Shown here piece by piece: positions 7,675 through 15,370 of a stretch of 27,569 nucleotides of DNA. Every line of letters begins with the position of its first letter. Position 1 is the first letter of the stretch. A program made the position numbers and the translations under genes. Source of the stretch: JAKPCT01 sp029553165 (GTDB lineage: Bacteria > Bacillota > UBA4882 > UBA8346); assembly GCA_035359995.1 (NCBI GenBank), contig DAORZT010000038.1:1-27569 (forward strand). The letters run 5' to 3'. The notes beneath the pieces are model-generated. The model did no database searches, was not told the DNA's origin, and saw only the letters and a list, made by a program, of their open reading frames with translations.

Positions 7675-7704
7675 AGCAAGAAAAAACGGGTCTACTTCCC
7701 GTTT
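7675..7704 (-). terminator. Intrinsic terminator in the leader of the M23-bactofilin operon
   Basis: On the minus strand AAACGGG (7704-7698), a 7-base loop and CCCGTTT (7690-7684) are followed by a T run (TTTTTT from 7686, partly in the stem). It sits only about 10-15 bases before the M23 ribosome-binding site (7663-7669), leaving no room for a promoter between them. It may also end DUF4446 transcripts. Confidence 0.75.
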
Positions 7705-7805
7705 GTAACCTATTTTATCTCTATCAACCAATCCATCTTAAACTATTACTAATTATTACATTTTATAATATTTCTAATCATAAATATTAATTAGGAAGTA
7801 TTTTT

Positions 7806-7835
7806 TTATTCTACATAAATATAACTTATTCCTGC
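7806..7835 (-). promoter_or_regulatory. Sigma-H-like promoter of the M23-bactofilin operon
   Basis: On the minus strand GCAGGAATA (7835-7827), a 12-base spacer and GTAGAATAA (7814-7806) fit the B. subtilis sigma-H consensus RnAGGAwWW-N11/12-RnnGAATww at every specified position. The start would be near 7800, giving a leader of about 140 bases. Confidence 0.65.
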
Positions 7836-7855
7836 CAATTATAGTTATTATTTGT

Positions 7856-8359
7856 TTATTTATCATTATTTATTCCCGTTGTCGCCTTTTTGATCGCTTC
7901 CAATTCCTCTTTAGACAGAGCATAACTTGATTTACAGGCTTCTACGGGTTTACAATATACTCTTGATTCATCTCTGCCAAACAGACTACTAAGGACCACT
8001 CCGTTTCCTTTTGCATCTAATAAGGCCAATGCAAAACTCTGATCCCCTCCCGTATTGTGAAAAGCTTGGAATCTTACCACTCCACAATTTTGAATATGGG
8101 TTTCCTCTTTAATTAAATTTTTCTCAAAAGCAACCTGTAATTCTCTCAAATTTTTTTCTACTTCTTTAGAACGCTCGCCTATCTCCAACAACAACTCTTC
8201 TAACTTTTGATCTTCATTATTTTTAACAAGAAACCTGAATTTATTTAATTTTCGTTTAATTGAAAAATTACTTAGTAAAACAATCAGAAAGAAGACCAAA
8301 TTTATAATCGTCGCTATCAGAACCTGGTATTTGTTAACCCATTCAACAAAATTCTCCAT
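7856..8359 (-). CDS. DUF4446 membrane-anchored protein
   Basis: This 167-residue protein has an N-terminal membrane helix (about 12-33), a charged helical segment (34-87, likely coiled coil) and a C-terminal globular part (about 88-150) with NCGVVRFQAFHNTGGDQSFALALLD and LSSLFGRDESRVYCKPV. These are the conserved blocks of the DUF4446 family, which commonly lies next to parA-parB in Bacillota. No biochemical function is established to my knowledge. Here it is on the same strand as parB but 608 bases downstream, and it probably has its own promoter. GGAGG lies about 13 bases before the ATG, a rather long spacing. Confidence 0.85.
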   Translation of the reverse strand: MENFVEWVNKYQVLIATIINLVFFLIVLLSNFSIKRKLNKFRFLVKNNEDQKLEELLLEIGERSKEVEKNLRELQVAFEKNLIKEETHIQNCGVVRFQAFHNTGGDQSFALALLDAKGNGVVLSSLFGRDESRVYCKPVEACKSSYALSKEELEAIKKATTGINNDK

Positions 8360-8967
8360 ATTTACTTCTATTCCTCCACATCTCCTACAGCATTTAAAAT
8401 TAATATCATTGCAATTTTATAGATCATTTGTTTCACGTGAAACTCATATCTTCATTTCTATTTTATTTTTTGAGTAATTAAAATTAGACCACCATTAAAT
8501 CAAAAAAACATTAACATATAAATCATTTTTACTTAAACATTATAATAATACATTAAAAATAGGCGACTTTAATTTTTAAAAGTTTGATTTATGGGGAATT
8601 TCTTTATATTTATGGCAATAATTTCAGCAATATTGTCAGCAAAGACCCTGGCCTTGTAAGTTTAGGTAATGGTTTTAAATCAATAAAACACACATATAAA
8701 TTTCTTTAAATTTAAAGTATTGATTCTTTTGCTACATTTTTAAGATCAAACTTTGATTTGAGAGTAATGACATTTTCTACTACTCAATTATTAAATTAAA
8801 AACTAATATTCTTTTTTTCTCCAAACAGACACGAGCAAACATAAATTATATTCTAAAAACTCTTCCTGCATTCAACACTTCTGTCTGGTATAAAACACTC
8901 TTTCTTAAACAAGACTTACAGGTAATAAAAATTGATTATTTATGCTTTTAATCTTTTAAAATGTTGC
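8360..8967. other. 608-base AT-rich gap between parB and DUF4446 genes
   Basis: Apart from parS at 8429-8444 I see no gene, RNA fold or clear repeat. Short open frames do not look like protein families. A slightly less AT-rich patch lies at about 8620-8680. The region could be a remnant of a lost gene or a loading platform for ParB. Confidence 0.6.
8429..8444. promoter_or_regulatory. parS site
   Basis: TGTTTCACGTGAAACT matches the 16-base parS consensus at 15 positions, with a perfect central TTTCACGTGAAA. It lies 85 bases upstream of the DUF4446 start. Confidence 0.85.
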
Positions 8968-9837
8968 TTAATATTTAATAATTCTTTCGCAAATACGCTC
9001 AAATTCCTCTAGTGAATAATAATCAATCTCGATTTTTCCAGTCAGACCATTTGGTTTAATAGTTACTTTAGTACCTAATGCATGTTGTAATTCATCTTCC
9101 ATCTCAAGAATATTAGCATCTTTTTCAATAAATTGATTGGGATTTTTCTTTTTTGTTTCACGTGAAACAGAGGGAGGTTCGACTAATTTTCTTATTAACT
9201 CTTCTGTTTCTCTTACTGAAAGTCCTTGAATTTTTATCTGATTCCATATTTTCTTTTGTTCTTCGGGAGTCTTTAGGCTTAACAATGATCTTGCATGACC
9301 CATCGTCAATGTACCGCTATTTAAATCTGATTGGACTTCTCTAGGCAAATTCAATAGTCGTAAAGTATTAGCAACTGCTGGTCGGCTTTTACCAACTTTT
9401 TTTGCAATATCATCTTGAGTGAGATGAAATTCATTCATTAACCTGCGATAAGCTTCAGCTTCTTCGATCGGACTAAGATTCTCGCGTTGGAGATTTTCAA
9501 CAAGTGCAACCTCCATCATTGTCTGCTCGGACATTTCTTTAATTACAACCGGTACAGTGCTAAGTCCAACAAGTTTTGCAGCTCTGAGGCGCCTTTCTCC
9601 AGCGATCAACTGATACTTACCTGCATTTTCTCTCACAACAAGTGGCTGAATGATCCCGTGAACTTTAATTGAATCGGCTAACTCCGTTAATTTTTCATCC
9701 GAAAATTCTTTCCTGGGTTGATAAGGGTTGGGGACAATTAAATTAATATCGACCTCTGTCTGAGCAATCAGATTCTCCTCTTCCAACTCCGGAATTAATG
9801 CGCCTAATCCTTTACCTAATCCTCTATTCTTATTCAT
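8968..9837 (-). CDS. parB: Chromosome-partitioning protein ParB (Spo0J)
   Basis: ParB is a CTP-dependent DNA clamp that loads at parS, spreads, and recruits SMC and ParA for origin segregation. The 289-residue protein shows the N-terminal region (GKGLGALIPE at 7-16), the CTP-binding domain (about 28-120) with the GERRLRA motif, a helix-turn-helix (LTQDDIAKKVGKSRPAVANTL, about 140-160) that reads parS, and a C-terminal dimerisation domain (about 245-289). A perfect parS lies inside the coding sequence, as in B. subtilis spo0J. The start overlaps the parA stop by 8 bases, so the genes are translationally coupled. No second ParB-like gene (Noc) lies between rsmG and parA, where Bacillus has it. 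Confidence 0.96.
   Translation of the reverse strand: MNKNRGLGKGLGALIPELEEENLIAQTEVDINLIVPNPYQPRKEFSDEKLTELADSIKVHGIIQPLVVRENAGKYQLIAGERRLRAAKLVGLSTVPVVIKEMSEQTMMEVALVENLQRENLSPIEEAEAYRRLMNEFHLTQDDIAKKVGKSRPAVANTLRLLNLPREVQSDLNSGTLTMGHARSLLSLKTPEEQKKIWNQIKIQGLSVRETEELIRKLVEPPSVSRETKKKNPNQFIEKDANILEMEDELQHALGTKVTIKPNGLTGKIEIDYYSLEEFERICERIIKY
9154..9169. promoter_or_regulatory. parS site, perfect consensus, inside parB
   Basis: TGTTTCACGTGAAACA is the exact 16-base consensus palindrome bound by ParB/Spo0J. It lies within the linker-coding part of parB. Confidence 0.95.
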
Positions 9838-10591
9838 CCTTAATCACTTCCTTTGCAAGTTCGGAATACGCCTCGGCTCCTTTGGATTTTTCATCATAAA
9901 GAGTTATAGGTAGGCCAAAGCTTGGAGCTTCACTTAATCGAATATTTCTTGGAATTATCGTATTATATACTTTTCCGTTAAAATAACGCCTTACCTCTTC
10001 AGTAACTTGTTGTGAGAGATTAGTCCGATTATCATACATTGTTAAAACTACACCTTGGATTTTTAAATCAGGATTTGAGTATTTTTGAACCAATTGGATC
10101 GTTTTCATTAATTGGCTTAACCCTTCCAATGCGTAATATTCGCATTGAATCGGTACAATAATTGCATCGGCCGCAGCCAGAGAATTAATTGTTAGATTAC
10201 CAAGTGAAGGGGGACAATCAATTAAGATAAAGTCATAACTGTTACGAATCGGTTCGATTGCTCTCCTTAATCTTTGGTCCCGAGCCATCATTCCGACTAA
10301 TTCAGCTTCGGCACCGGCTAATCTGATTGTCGCAGGAGCAACTTGTAATTTTTCAATTTGGGTTGGTAAAATGACCTCTTCAAGGGGGACTTCATTTATT
10401 AATACATCATAAATACAGCTTTTGATGTCAGATTTTTTTAATCCGATTCCACTGGTGGTATTTCCTTGTGGATCATGATCAATAACCAATACCTTTTTAT
10501 TTTGTTGGGCAAGACAAGCACCTAAATTCACAGCCGTAGTTGTCTTTCCAACGCCACCTTTTTGATTTGCAATTGCATAAACCTTCCCCAT
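9830..10591 (-). CDS. parA: Chromosome-partitioning ATPase ParA (Soj)
   Basis: The canonical protein is 253 residues and starts MGKVYAIANQKGGVGKTTT, with the deviant Walker A KGGVGKTT at 11-18. VIDHDPQGNTTSG (A' box), FILIDCPPSLGNLT (Walker B) and the C-terminal basic region complete the family. It binds DNA nonspecifically as an ATP dimer and is released by ParB, and in Bacillus it also controls DnaA. The ATG at 10591 has AAGGAGG 11 bases upstream. The frame stays open for 56 more codons upstream to a GTG at 10759, or a TTG at 10750 with its own AGGTGAT, so a longer form of about 306-309 residues is possible. It lies between rsmG and parB. Confidence 0.93.
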   Translation of the reverse strand: MGKVYAIANQKGGVGKTTTAVNLGACLAQQNKKVLVIDHDPQGNTTSGIGLKKSDIKSCIYDVLINEVPLEEVILPTQIEKLQVAPATIRLAGAEAELVGMMARDQRLRRAIEPIRNSYDFILIDCPPSLGNLTINSLAAADAIIVPIQCEYYALEGLSQLMKTIQLVQKYSNPDLKIQGVVLTMYDNRTNLSQQVTEEVRRYFNGKVYNTIIPRNIRLSEAPSFGLPITLYDEKSKGAEAYSELAKEVIKDE

Positions 10592-10750
10592 CGTAATAAA
10601 AGCCTCCTTCCAACCCCTTGGATCCTGTTTATTAGATTGATTATTATTATTCAAAATTTCATTTTTAATTACTTTTTCTGCTTCGTCGCCCAATAGTTCG
10701 AACGCTCGCTGCTTAAGTACTTCCATAAATTGCTTAGTGTTTCGCTTCAA
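10592..10750 (-). other. Possible in-frame N-terminal extension of parA, or a short leader ORF without its own stop
   Basis: From the TTG at 10750 the frame encodes about 53 residues, including the helix-like KQRAFELLGDEAEKVIKNEI and an Asn-rich patch, and runs into parA with no stop. AGGTGAT lies 4 bases upstream of the TTG. The family usually lacks such an extension, and a good internal ribosome-binding site precedes the canonical ATG. I recognise no domain. Confidence 0.45.
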
Positions 10751-10768
10751 GATTATCACCTAATTATT

Positions 10769-10798
10769 GCAACTATAACTGAGTTTCATTTATAGTTG
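10769..10798. repeat. Perfect 10-bp inverted repeat upstream of parA
   Basis: GCAACTATAA (10769-10778) and TTATAGTTGC (10789-10798) flank a 10-base centre. No T run follows on either strand, so it is not a terminator. It ends a few bases before the AGGTGAT of the extended parA start, and could be an operator or an mRNA stem. Confidence 0.7.
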
Positions 10799-10901
10799 CG
10801 TCCCCGACAGCAAAATAATATAATTAATCAATTTTCGAGATTTGAATAGAACCTCCTTCTTTAAATAACAACTTTCTCTTGGAAATAAAATTAAAGAAAT
10901 G

Positions 10902-11621
10902 TTATAACGGTTTTTTGAGCGGTATTCCAGGATTTCTGGGATAGAGATCACTGGTGTTAGAAACCTTTTCTATTACTATCAAACTCCGCTCGCCGTGATT
11001 ATCCGGTAAACAATAGTTAGTTATTGCTTTAATCTTTGCACCTAAAGTCCGAATTGCATTCTTTGATAGTTCAATTTCTTTCTCTACCTCTTTCCCTTTA
11101 TAAAAAACAGCATGAGAATTTACTTTGATAAATGGAATTGTCAACTCGGCCAATACATTTGACGCTGCAACAGCACGGGCAATTACTAGATCAAATTGTC
11201 CGCGATATGAAACATCCCTAGCTAATACTTCGGCTCTATTCCAAATACACTTAATATTTTTTAAATTGAGAAGATTAACTACTTCTTGTTGAAAATTGAT
11301 CTTCTTTTTTGTAGCTTCTAAAGAGATAAACTGCTTCTCGGGAAAACAGATCGCCAATGGTATACAAGGAAATCCCGCTCCGGTACCAATATCAATTATT
11401 TGAGTAGCATTTCGAAATTCATTAATATTATAGATTAATAATGAATCATATAAATGTTTAAAGGTTATTTCCTCAAAATCAGTGATCGCCGTTAGATTGG
11501 TGTGTTGATTCACCTCTAATAATAATTCAATAAATTGATTTAGCTTATGAATTTCTCCATCAGCTAATTTTAATCCCATCTTTTCAATTTCATTTCGGAG
11601 CTTCAACAAATATTCATTCAT
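10902..11621 (-). CDS. rsmG: 16S rRNA (guanine-527-N7)-methyltransferase RsmG
   Basis: RsmG uses S-adenosylmethionine to methylate N7 of G527 in 16S rRNA; loss gives low-level streptomycin resistance in other bacteria. The 239-residue protein has the usual N-terminal helix with NLTAITD (42-48), the SAM-binding loop IDIGTGAGFPCIPLAI (76-91), FDLVIARAVA and the conserved C-terminal YPRNPGIPLKKPL. Its ATG overlaps the stop region of the upstream mnmG by 8 bases, so it belongs to the mnmE-mnmG-mnmG-rsmG operon, an arrangement common in Bacillota. No clear terminator follows in the 140 bases before parA. Confidence 0.96.
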   Translation of the reverse strand: MNEYLLKLRNEIEKMGLKLADGEIHKLNQFIELLLEVNQHTNLTAITDFEEITFKHLYDSLLIYNINEFRNATQIIDIGTGAGFPCIPLAICFPEKQFISLEATKKKINFQQEVVNLLNLKNIKCIWNRAEVLARDVSYRGQFDLVIARAVAASNVLAELTIPFIKVNSHAVFYKGKEVEKEIELSKNAIRTLGAKIKAITNYCLPDNHGERSLIVIEKVSNTSDLYPRNPGIPLKKPL

Positions 11622-13491
11622 TATTCTTCAACCTTTTCCTGTTTTCAATATAAAACAGCAATGCTGTGATATCGGCCGGATTGATTCCACTGATTCGATA
11701 AGCTTGCCCAATCGTTATCGGCCGGTATTTTTCCAGTTTTTCTCGTCCTTCTCTGGCAAGGTTCGGTACCAGCTGATAATCAATATCATCAGGAATTTTT
11801 TTGTTTTCCAACGATAACATCTTAGTTACTTGCTCGTGTTCTTTCTTTAAATATCCTTCATATTTCAGTCTGATTCCTACTTCTTTTAAAATCTGATATT
11901 CCGCATTTAATTCGGGTACTATTGCTATTATATTTTCAGGAGTGGTTTCGGGACGACGAAAAACATCAGCAACATTAAAGCGGTTTTTTGGTACAATCAG
12001 ATTAAGCTTATTGAATAATTCTCTGATCGAACTGTCTGGGGTTAAGAATGTCTCATTTAATTTATTTTGTAATTCCTTTATTTTTTCGTACTTACGATAA
12101 AATTGTTCGGCCTGATCATTATTGATTAACCCTAATTTAATACCATAGGGAGTCAGTCGTTCATCAGCATTATCTGTTCTTAAGGTTAAGCGGAACTCGG
12201 CACGTGAAGTTAAAAGGCGATATGGCTCTGTATTTTCCTTAGTCACCAAATCATCAAGTAAAACACCGATATATCCTTCGGAACGTTTGATAACTAAAGG
12301 TTCTTGATTTCTAGTATATAATACCGCATTAATTCCGGCGATAAGTCCTTGAGCGGCAGCTTCTTCATATCCCGAACTACCATTTAATTGACCGGCGCTA
12401 AATAAACCGGGAATATTTTTTAGTTCAAGCGATGGTTTTAATTGATTACCGGGTATATAATCATATTCAATTGCATAACCGGGTCTTACAATTTCCACAT
12501 TTTCAAGTCCTGGTATTGTCCTGATAAACTTTTCCTGAACATACTCAGGAAGACTGGTTGAGATACCGGCTAAATACATCTCATCAGTATCGATCCCTTC
12601 CGGTTCAATAAAGACTTGATGCCGTTCTTTATCAGGAAACTGGATCAACTTACCCTCAATTGAAGGACAATACCGGGGGCCGGTTCCAGTAATCGCTCCG
12701 GTGTATAACGCTGCTTCATGAAGATGCTCTCTAATTATTTGATGGGTTTGCGGATTGGTATATGTCAACCAACAAGGAAAGTCTTTTCGAACTTGCCACT
12801 TTTGCCAAAAAGAAAAACCGTGCTCTTGATATCCTCCGGGCTGAATTATGGTTTTACTGAAATCGATCGATCTTTTTCTGACCCTGGCAGGGGTTCCCGT
12901 TTTAAACCGTTCCAATTTGATCCTGGAATTAATCAATGAGTCAGATAAATAGTCGGCAGGTAATTGTCCCATCGGACCCGAAGCATAATTTAAAGGGCCA
13001 ATAAAGATTCGGCCTCGTAAAAATGTTCCGGTAGCTAAGACGACCGCTTTCGCATTATAATTGATCCCTGTCCTGGTCTTCACACCGGTGATCGCGCCCT
13101 GCTCATTAAATAATAATTCAACGATTTCAGCCTGTTTGATAATCAGGTTTGCGATTTTTTCCAGCTCATTTTGCATTGTCCGTTGATAAATACTTTTATC
13201 GGCTTGAGCCCTGAGAGCCCAGACGGCAGGGCCTTTTTGGGTATTTAAGATCCGCATTTGAATATAAGTTTGATCGATTATTTTACCCATCAAACCGCCC
13301 AGAGCATCAATCTCGCGGACCAAATGCCCTTTTGCCGGTCCACCAATAGAAGGATTACATGGCATAAACGCAATATTATTAAAATTAAGCGTAAATAAGA
13401 TTGTCTTACATCCCATTTTAGCTGCGGCATGTGCTGCTTCGCAACCGGCATGACCGGCACCAACCACTATTACATCAGCTTGATATTCCAT
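11614..13491 (-). CDS. mnmG: MnmG/GidA, tRNA wobble-uridine modification enzyme, canonical copy
   Basis: MnmG is the FAD-dependent partner of MnmE. Together they add the carboxymethylaminomethyl or aminomethyl group to C5 of U34 in certain tRNAs. This 625-residue copy keeps the family signatures: FAD motif VGAGHAGCEAA (10-20), MPCNPSIGGPAKGHLVRE with Cys45, ILNTQKGPAVWALRAQADK, FKTGTPAR, GPRYCPSIEGK with the second conserved Cys, and TSRAEFRLTLRTDNADERLT. The two cysteines correspond to E. coli Cys47 and Cys277. I start at the ATG at 13491; an upstream in-frame TTG would include the AAGGAG (13507-13512) in the gene. The spacing is long (15 bases), but the start overlaps the preceding gene by 17 bases, so reinitiation is likely. 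It lies second from mnmE. Confidence 0.93.
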   Translation of the reverse strand: MEYQADVIVVGAGHAGCEAAHAAAKMGCKTILFTLNFNNIAFMPCNPSIGGPAKGHLVREIDALGGLMGKIIDQTYIQMRILNTQKGPAVWALRAQADKSIYQRTMQNELEKIANLIIKQAEIVELLFNEQGAITGVKTRTGINYNAKAVVLATGTFLRGRIFIGPLNYASGPMGQLPADYLSDSLINSRIKLERFKTGTPARVRKRSIDFSKTIIQPGGYQEHGFSFWQKWQVRKDFPCWLTYTNPQTHQIIREHLHEAALYTGAITGTGPRYCPSIEGKLIQFPDKERHQVFIEPEGIDTDEMYLAGISTSLPEYVQEKFIRTIPGLENVEIVRPGYAIEYDYIPGNQLKPSLELKNIPGLFSAGQLNGSSGYEEAAAQGLIAGINAVLYTRNQEPLVIKRSEGYIGVLLDDLVTKENTEPYRLLTSRAEFRLTLRTDNADERLTPYGIKLGLINNDQAEQFYRKYEKIKELQNKLNETFLTPDSSIRELFNKLNLIVPKNRFNVADVFRRPETTPENIIAIVPELNAEYQILKEVGIRLKYEGYLKKEHEQVTKMLSLENKKIPDDIDYQLVPNLAREGREKLEKYRPITIGQAYRISGINPADITALLFYIENRKRLKNNE

Positions 13492-15352
13492 TGTTAAATG
13501 ATTTTTCTCCTTCAAATCTAAAATACATCATTAATAAAGCTTTATCTGAGTCAGTAATATCGGGAATTCTTAATGCTTGTCCGATATTTGAGGGCTTAAC
13601 CAGATTCAATAACTTTTTGGCACTGGAGCTCATTCCCTTAATTTGATCATAATCAAACTGTTCTGGGATTGAAAAACTTTCCTTATAAAGATCTTCATTC
13701 AATTGTTTGATCTGTCGTTGTAAATATCCTTCCAACTTATATTCATTCCATATATATTGTCGAATTGGTAACGGTATTGCTTTTAATTCCGGAAAGGCCG
13801 TTAATAATAAATCTTCGGTCATCTCTGGCCGTAAAATTAATTCTTTAAGCCGATAACCCCGATTCGCATTTTTAATGCCCAATAAATTCAATAATTCTGA
13901 ATCGGGACGGATTTTGGTCGTTTCACAGAAATTTTTGAATTGCTCAGCCTGTTTGATCAAACCTTCCCTTTGGGCGATCTCTTCATCACTTAAGATTCCA
14001 ATCTGCTTACCGATATTATGAAGGCGGTGCAGTGAATTATCAAGCCGCAGGAAAATTCGGTATTCGGCTAAGGAAGTCATCATACGATATGGTTCTTCAG
14101 TTTCTTTAGTTACAAGATCATCAATCAAAACACCAATATAGGAATTGGTTCTGCTTAAAATAACCGGTGGCAGACCGTTAATCTTTCTTGAAGCGTTGAT
14201 CCCGGCAATAATTCCTTGTACCGCAGCTTCCTCATAACCGGAAGTTCCATTGATCTGACCGGCAGTAAAGAGATTGGTAATTACTTTTGACTCTAATGAT
14301 GCAGAAAATTGGTAAGAGTCTAAACAGTCGTACTCAACCGCATATCCGGGTCGAATTATTTCGGCATTCTCCAATCCGGGAATTGTTTGAATGATTTTTT
14401 CCTGAACTTCTTCCGGCATTGCTGTTGTTAAACCTAACAAATACATCTCTTCGGTATATTGACCTTCAGGTTCAATAAAAATAAGATGGTCAGTTTTCGA
14501 TGGAAACTTTAATACTTTACGGTCAATTGAAGGGCAAAATCGCGGCCCCTTTCCGGTAACAGTACCGGTTTTAATCGGAGATAAATTAAGATTAGCAGCA
14601 ATGAACTCAATTGTTTTTTTGGTTGTTGCTGTTACCCAACAAGGTTGCTGCTTTCGGTTTTCAGATAAACCATTCCACGAAAAACCCCACTCCAGTTCTA
14701 TAAGAGGCTGGGCAGATATCTTACTGTAATCTACCGAGCGACTACTGATTCTTGGCGGAGTCGCTGTTTGAAAACGACGTAGTTTAAGTCCGTGTTTTAC
14801 TAAACTGTCACTTAATTCATCCGCAGCCGGTTCCCCTTGGCGCCCCCCGGAATATTTGATATTTCCCATTACAATTTGTCCGCCTAAAAAGGTACCGGTA
14901 GCCAAAACTAACGCTTTACAAAAATATTTTCGTCCGGACTTTAACTGAACGCCTCTGATCCAACCATCTTCAACAAGGAGATCGGTTACCAGTCCCTGCT
15001 TCAGTTCCAAATTCGGTTGCCGTTCAATCTGGAGAGTCATTTCTGCCTGATATAATCTTTTATCAGCCTGGGCTCGAAGCGCAGAAACCGCCGGACCACG
15101 GGTTTCATTTATTGTCCTGATATTTAAATAGGTCTTATCAATCACTTTAGCCATTGCTCCGCCTAAAGCATCCAACTCTCTTACCAAATGACTCTTAGCG
15201 GCAGGTCCACCGATCGCCGGATTACAAGACATTGCTGCAATTGTATCCGGCGAAATAGTAATTAACAATGTTTTTGATCCCAAACGAGCAGCAGCCAATG
15301 CCGCTTCACAACCGGCATGTCCTGCTCCAACGACAATTACATCATAATTCAT
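13475..15352 (-). CDS. Second, diverged MnmG/GidA paralogue next to mnmE
   Basis: This is also a 625-residue MnmG-family protein, full length and uninterrupted. It keeps the FAD motif VGAGHAGCEAA, MSCNPAIGG with Cys43, and GPRFCPSIDRK with the second conserved Cys, so it can probably bind FAD and may be active. It departs from the family at normally invariant places: GGPAAKSHLVRE has an extra residue and KS instead of KG; FQTATPPR replaces FKTGTPPR; TINETRGPAV replaces the ILN..KGPAV pattern; and TSLAEYRIFLRLDNSLHRLH replaces TSRAEYRL..R.DNAD.RLT. By eye it is about half identical to its neighbour in the conserved parts. AAAGGTG lies 5 bases before the ATG, 18 bases after mnmE. It occupies the usual mnmG position, yet its neighbour is the more canonical one. 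Confidence 0.85.
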   Translation of the reverse strand: MNYDVIVVGAGHAGCEAALAAARLGSKTLLITISPDTIAAMSCNPAIGGPAAKSHLVRELDALGGAMAKVIDKTYLNIRTINETRGPAVSALRAQADKRLYQAEMTLQIERQPNLELKQGLVTDLLVEDGWIRGVQLKSGRKYFCKALVLATGTFLGGQIVMGNIKYSGGRQGEPAADELSDSLVKHGLKLRRFQTATPPRISSRSVDYSKISAQPLIELEWGFSWNGLSENRKQQPCWVTATTKKTIEFIAANLNLSPIKTGTVTGKGPRFCPSIDRKVLKFPSKTDHLIFIEPEGQYTEEMYLLGLTTAMPEEVQEKIIQTIPGLENAEIIRPGYAVEYDCLDSYQFSASLESKVITNLFTAGQINGTSGYEEAAVQGIIAGINASRKINGLPPVILSRTNSYIGVLIDDLVTKETEEPYRMMTSLAEYRIFLRLDNSLHRLHNIGKQIGILSDEEIAQREGLIKQAEQFKNFCETTKIRPDSELLNLLGIKNANRGYRLKELILRPEMTEDLLLTAFPELKAIPLPIRQYIWNEYKLEGYLQRQIKQLNEDLYKESFSIPEQFDYDQIKGMSSSAKKLLNLVKPSNIGQALRIPDITDSDKALLMMYFRFEGEKSFNNGISS

Positions 15353-15370
15353 TTTAACACCTTTACTTTT

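Noticed and set aside
7659..7800. c-di-AMP (ydaO-type) riboswitch in the leader of the M23 gene, and similar in front of the SLT and NlpC genes
   Set aside because: These riboswitches often precede wall hydrolases, but the leaders here are short and AT-rich and lack the conserved GC-rich elements.
8861..8890. Second sigma-H-like promoter (GCAGGAAG ... TAGAATA on the minus strand, near 8875)
   Set aside because: The two elements are only about 5 bases apart instead of the 11-12 seen in real sites.
10760..10901. A noc gene or its remnant between rsmG and parA
   Set aside because: The 142 bases hold only short frames and an inverted repeat; no ParB-like segment is readable in any frame.
13492..13515. 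TTG start adding eight residues to the canonical mnmG
   Set aside because: The ribosome-binding site AAGGAG would lie inside the coding sequence, and the family N-terminus aligns with the ATG at 13491.
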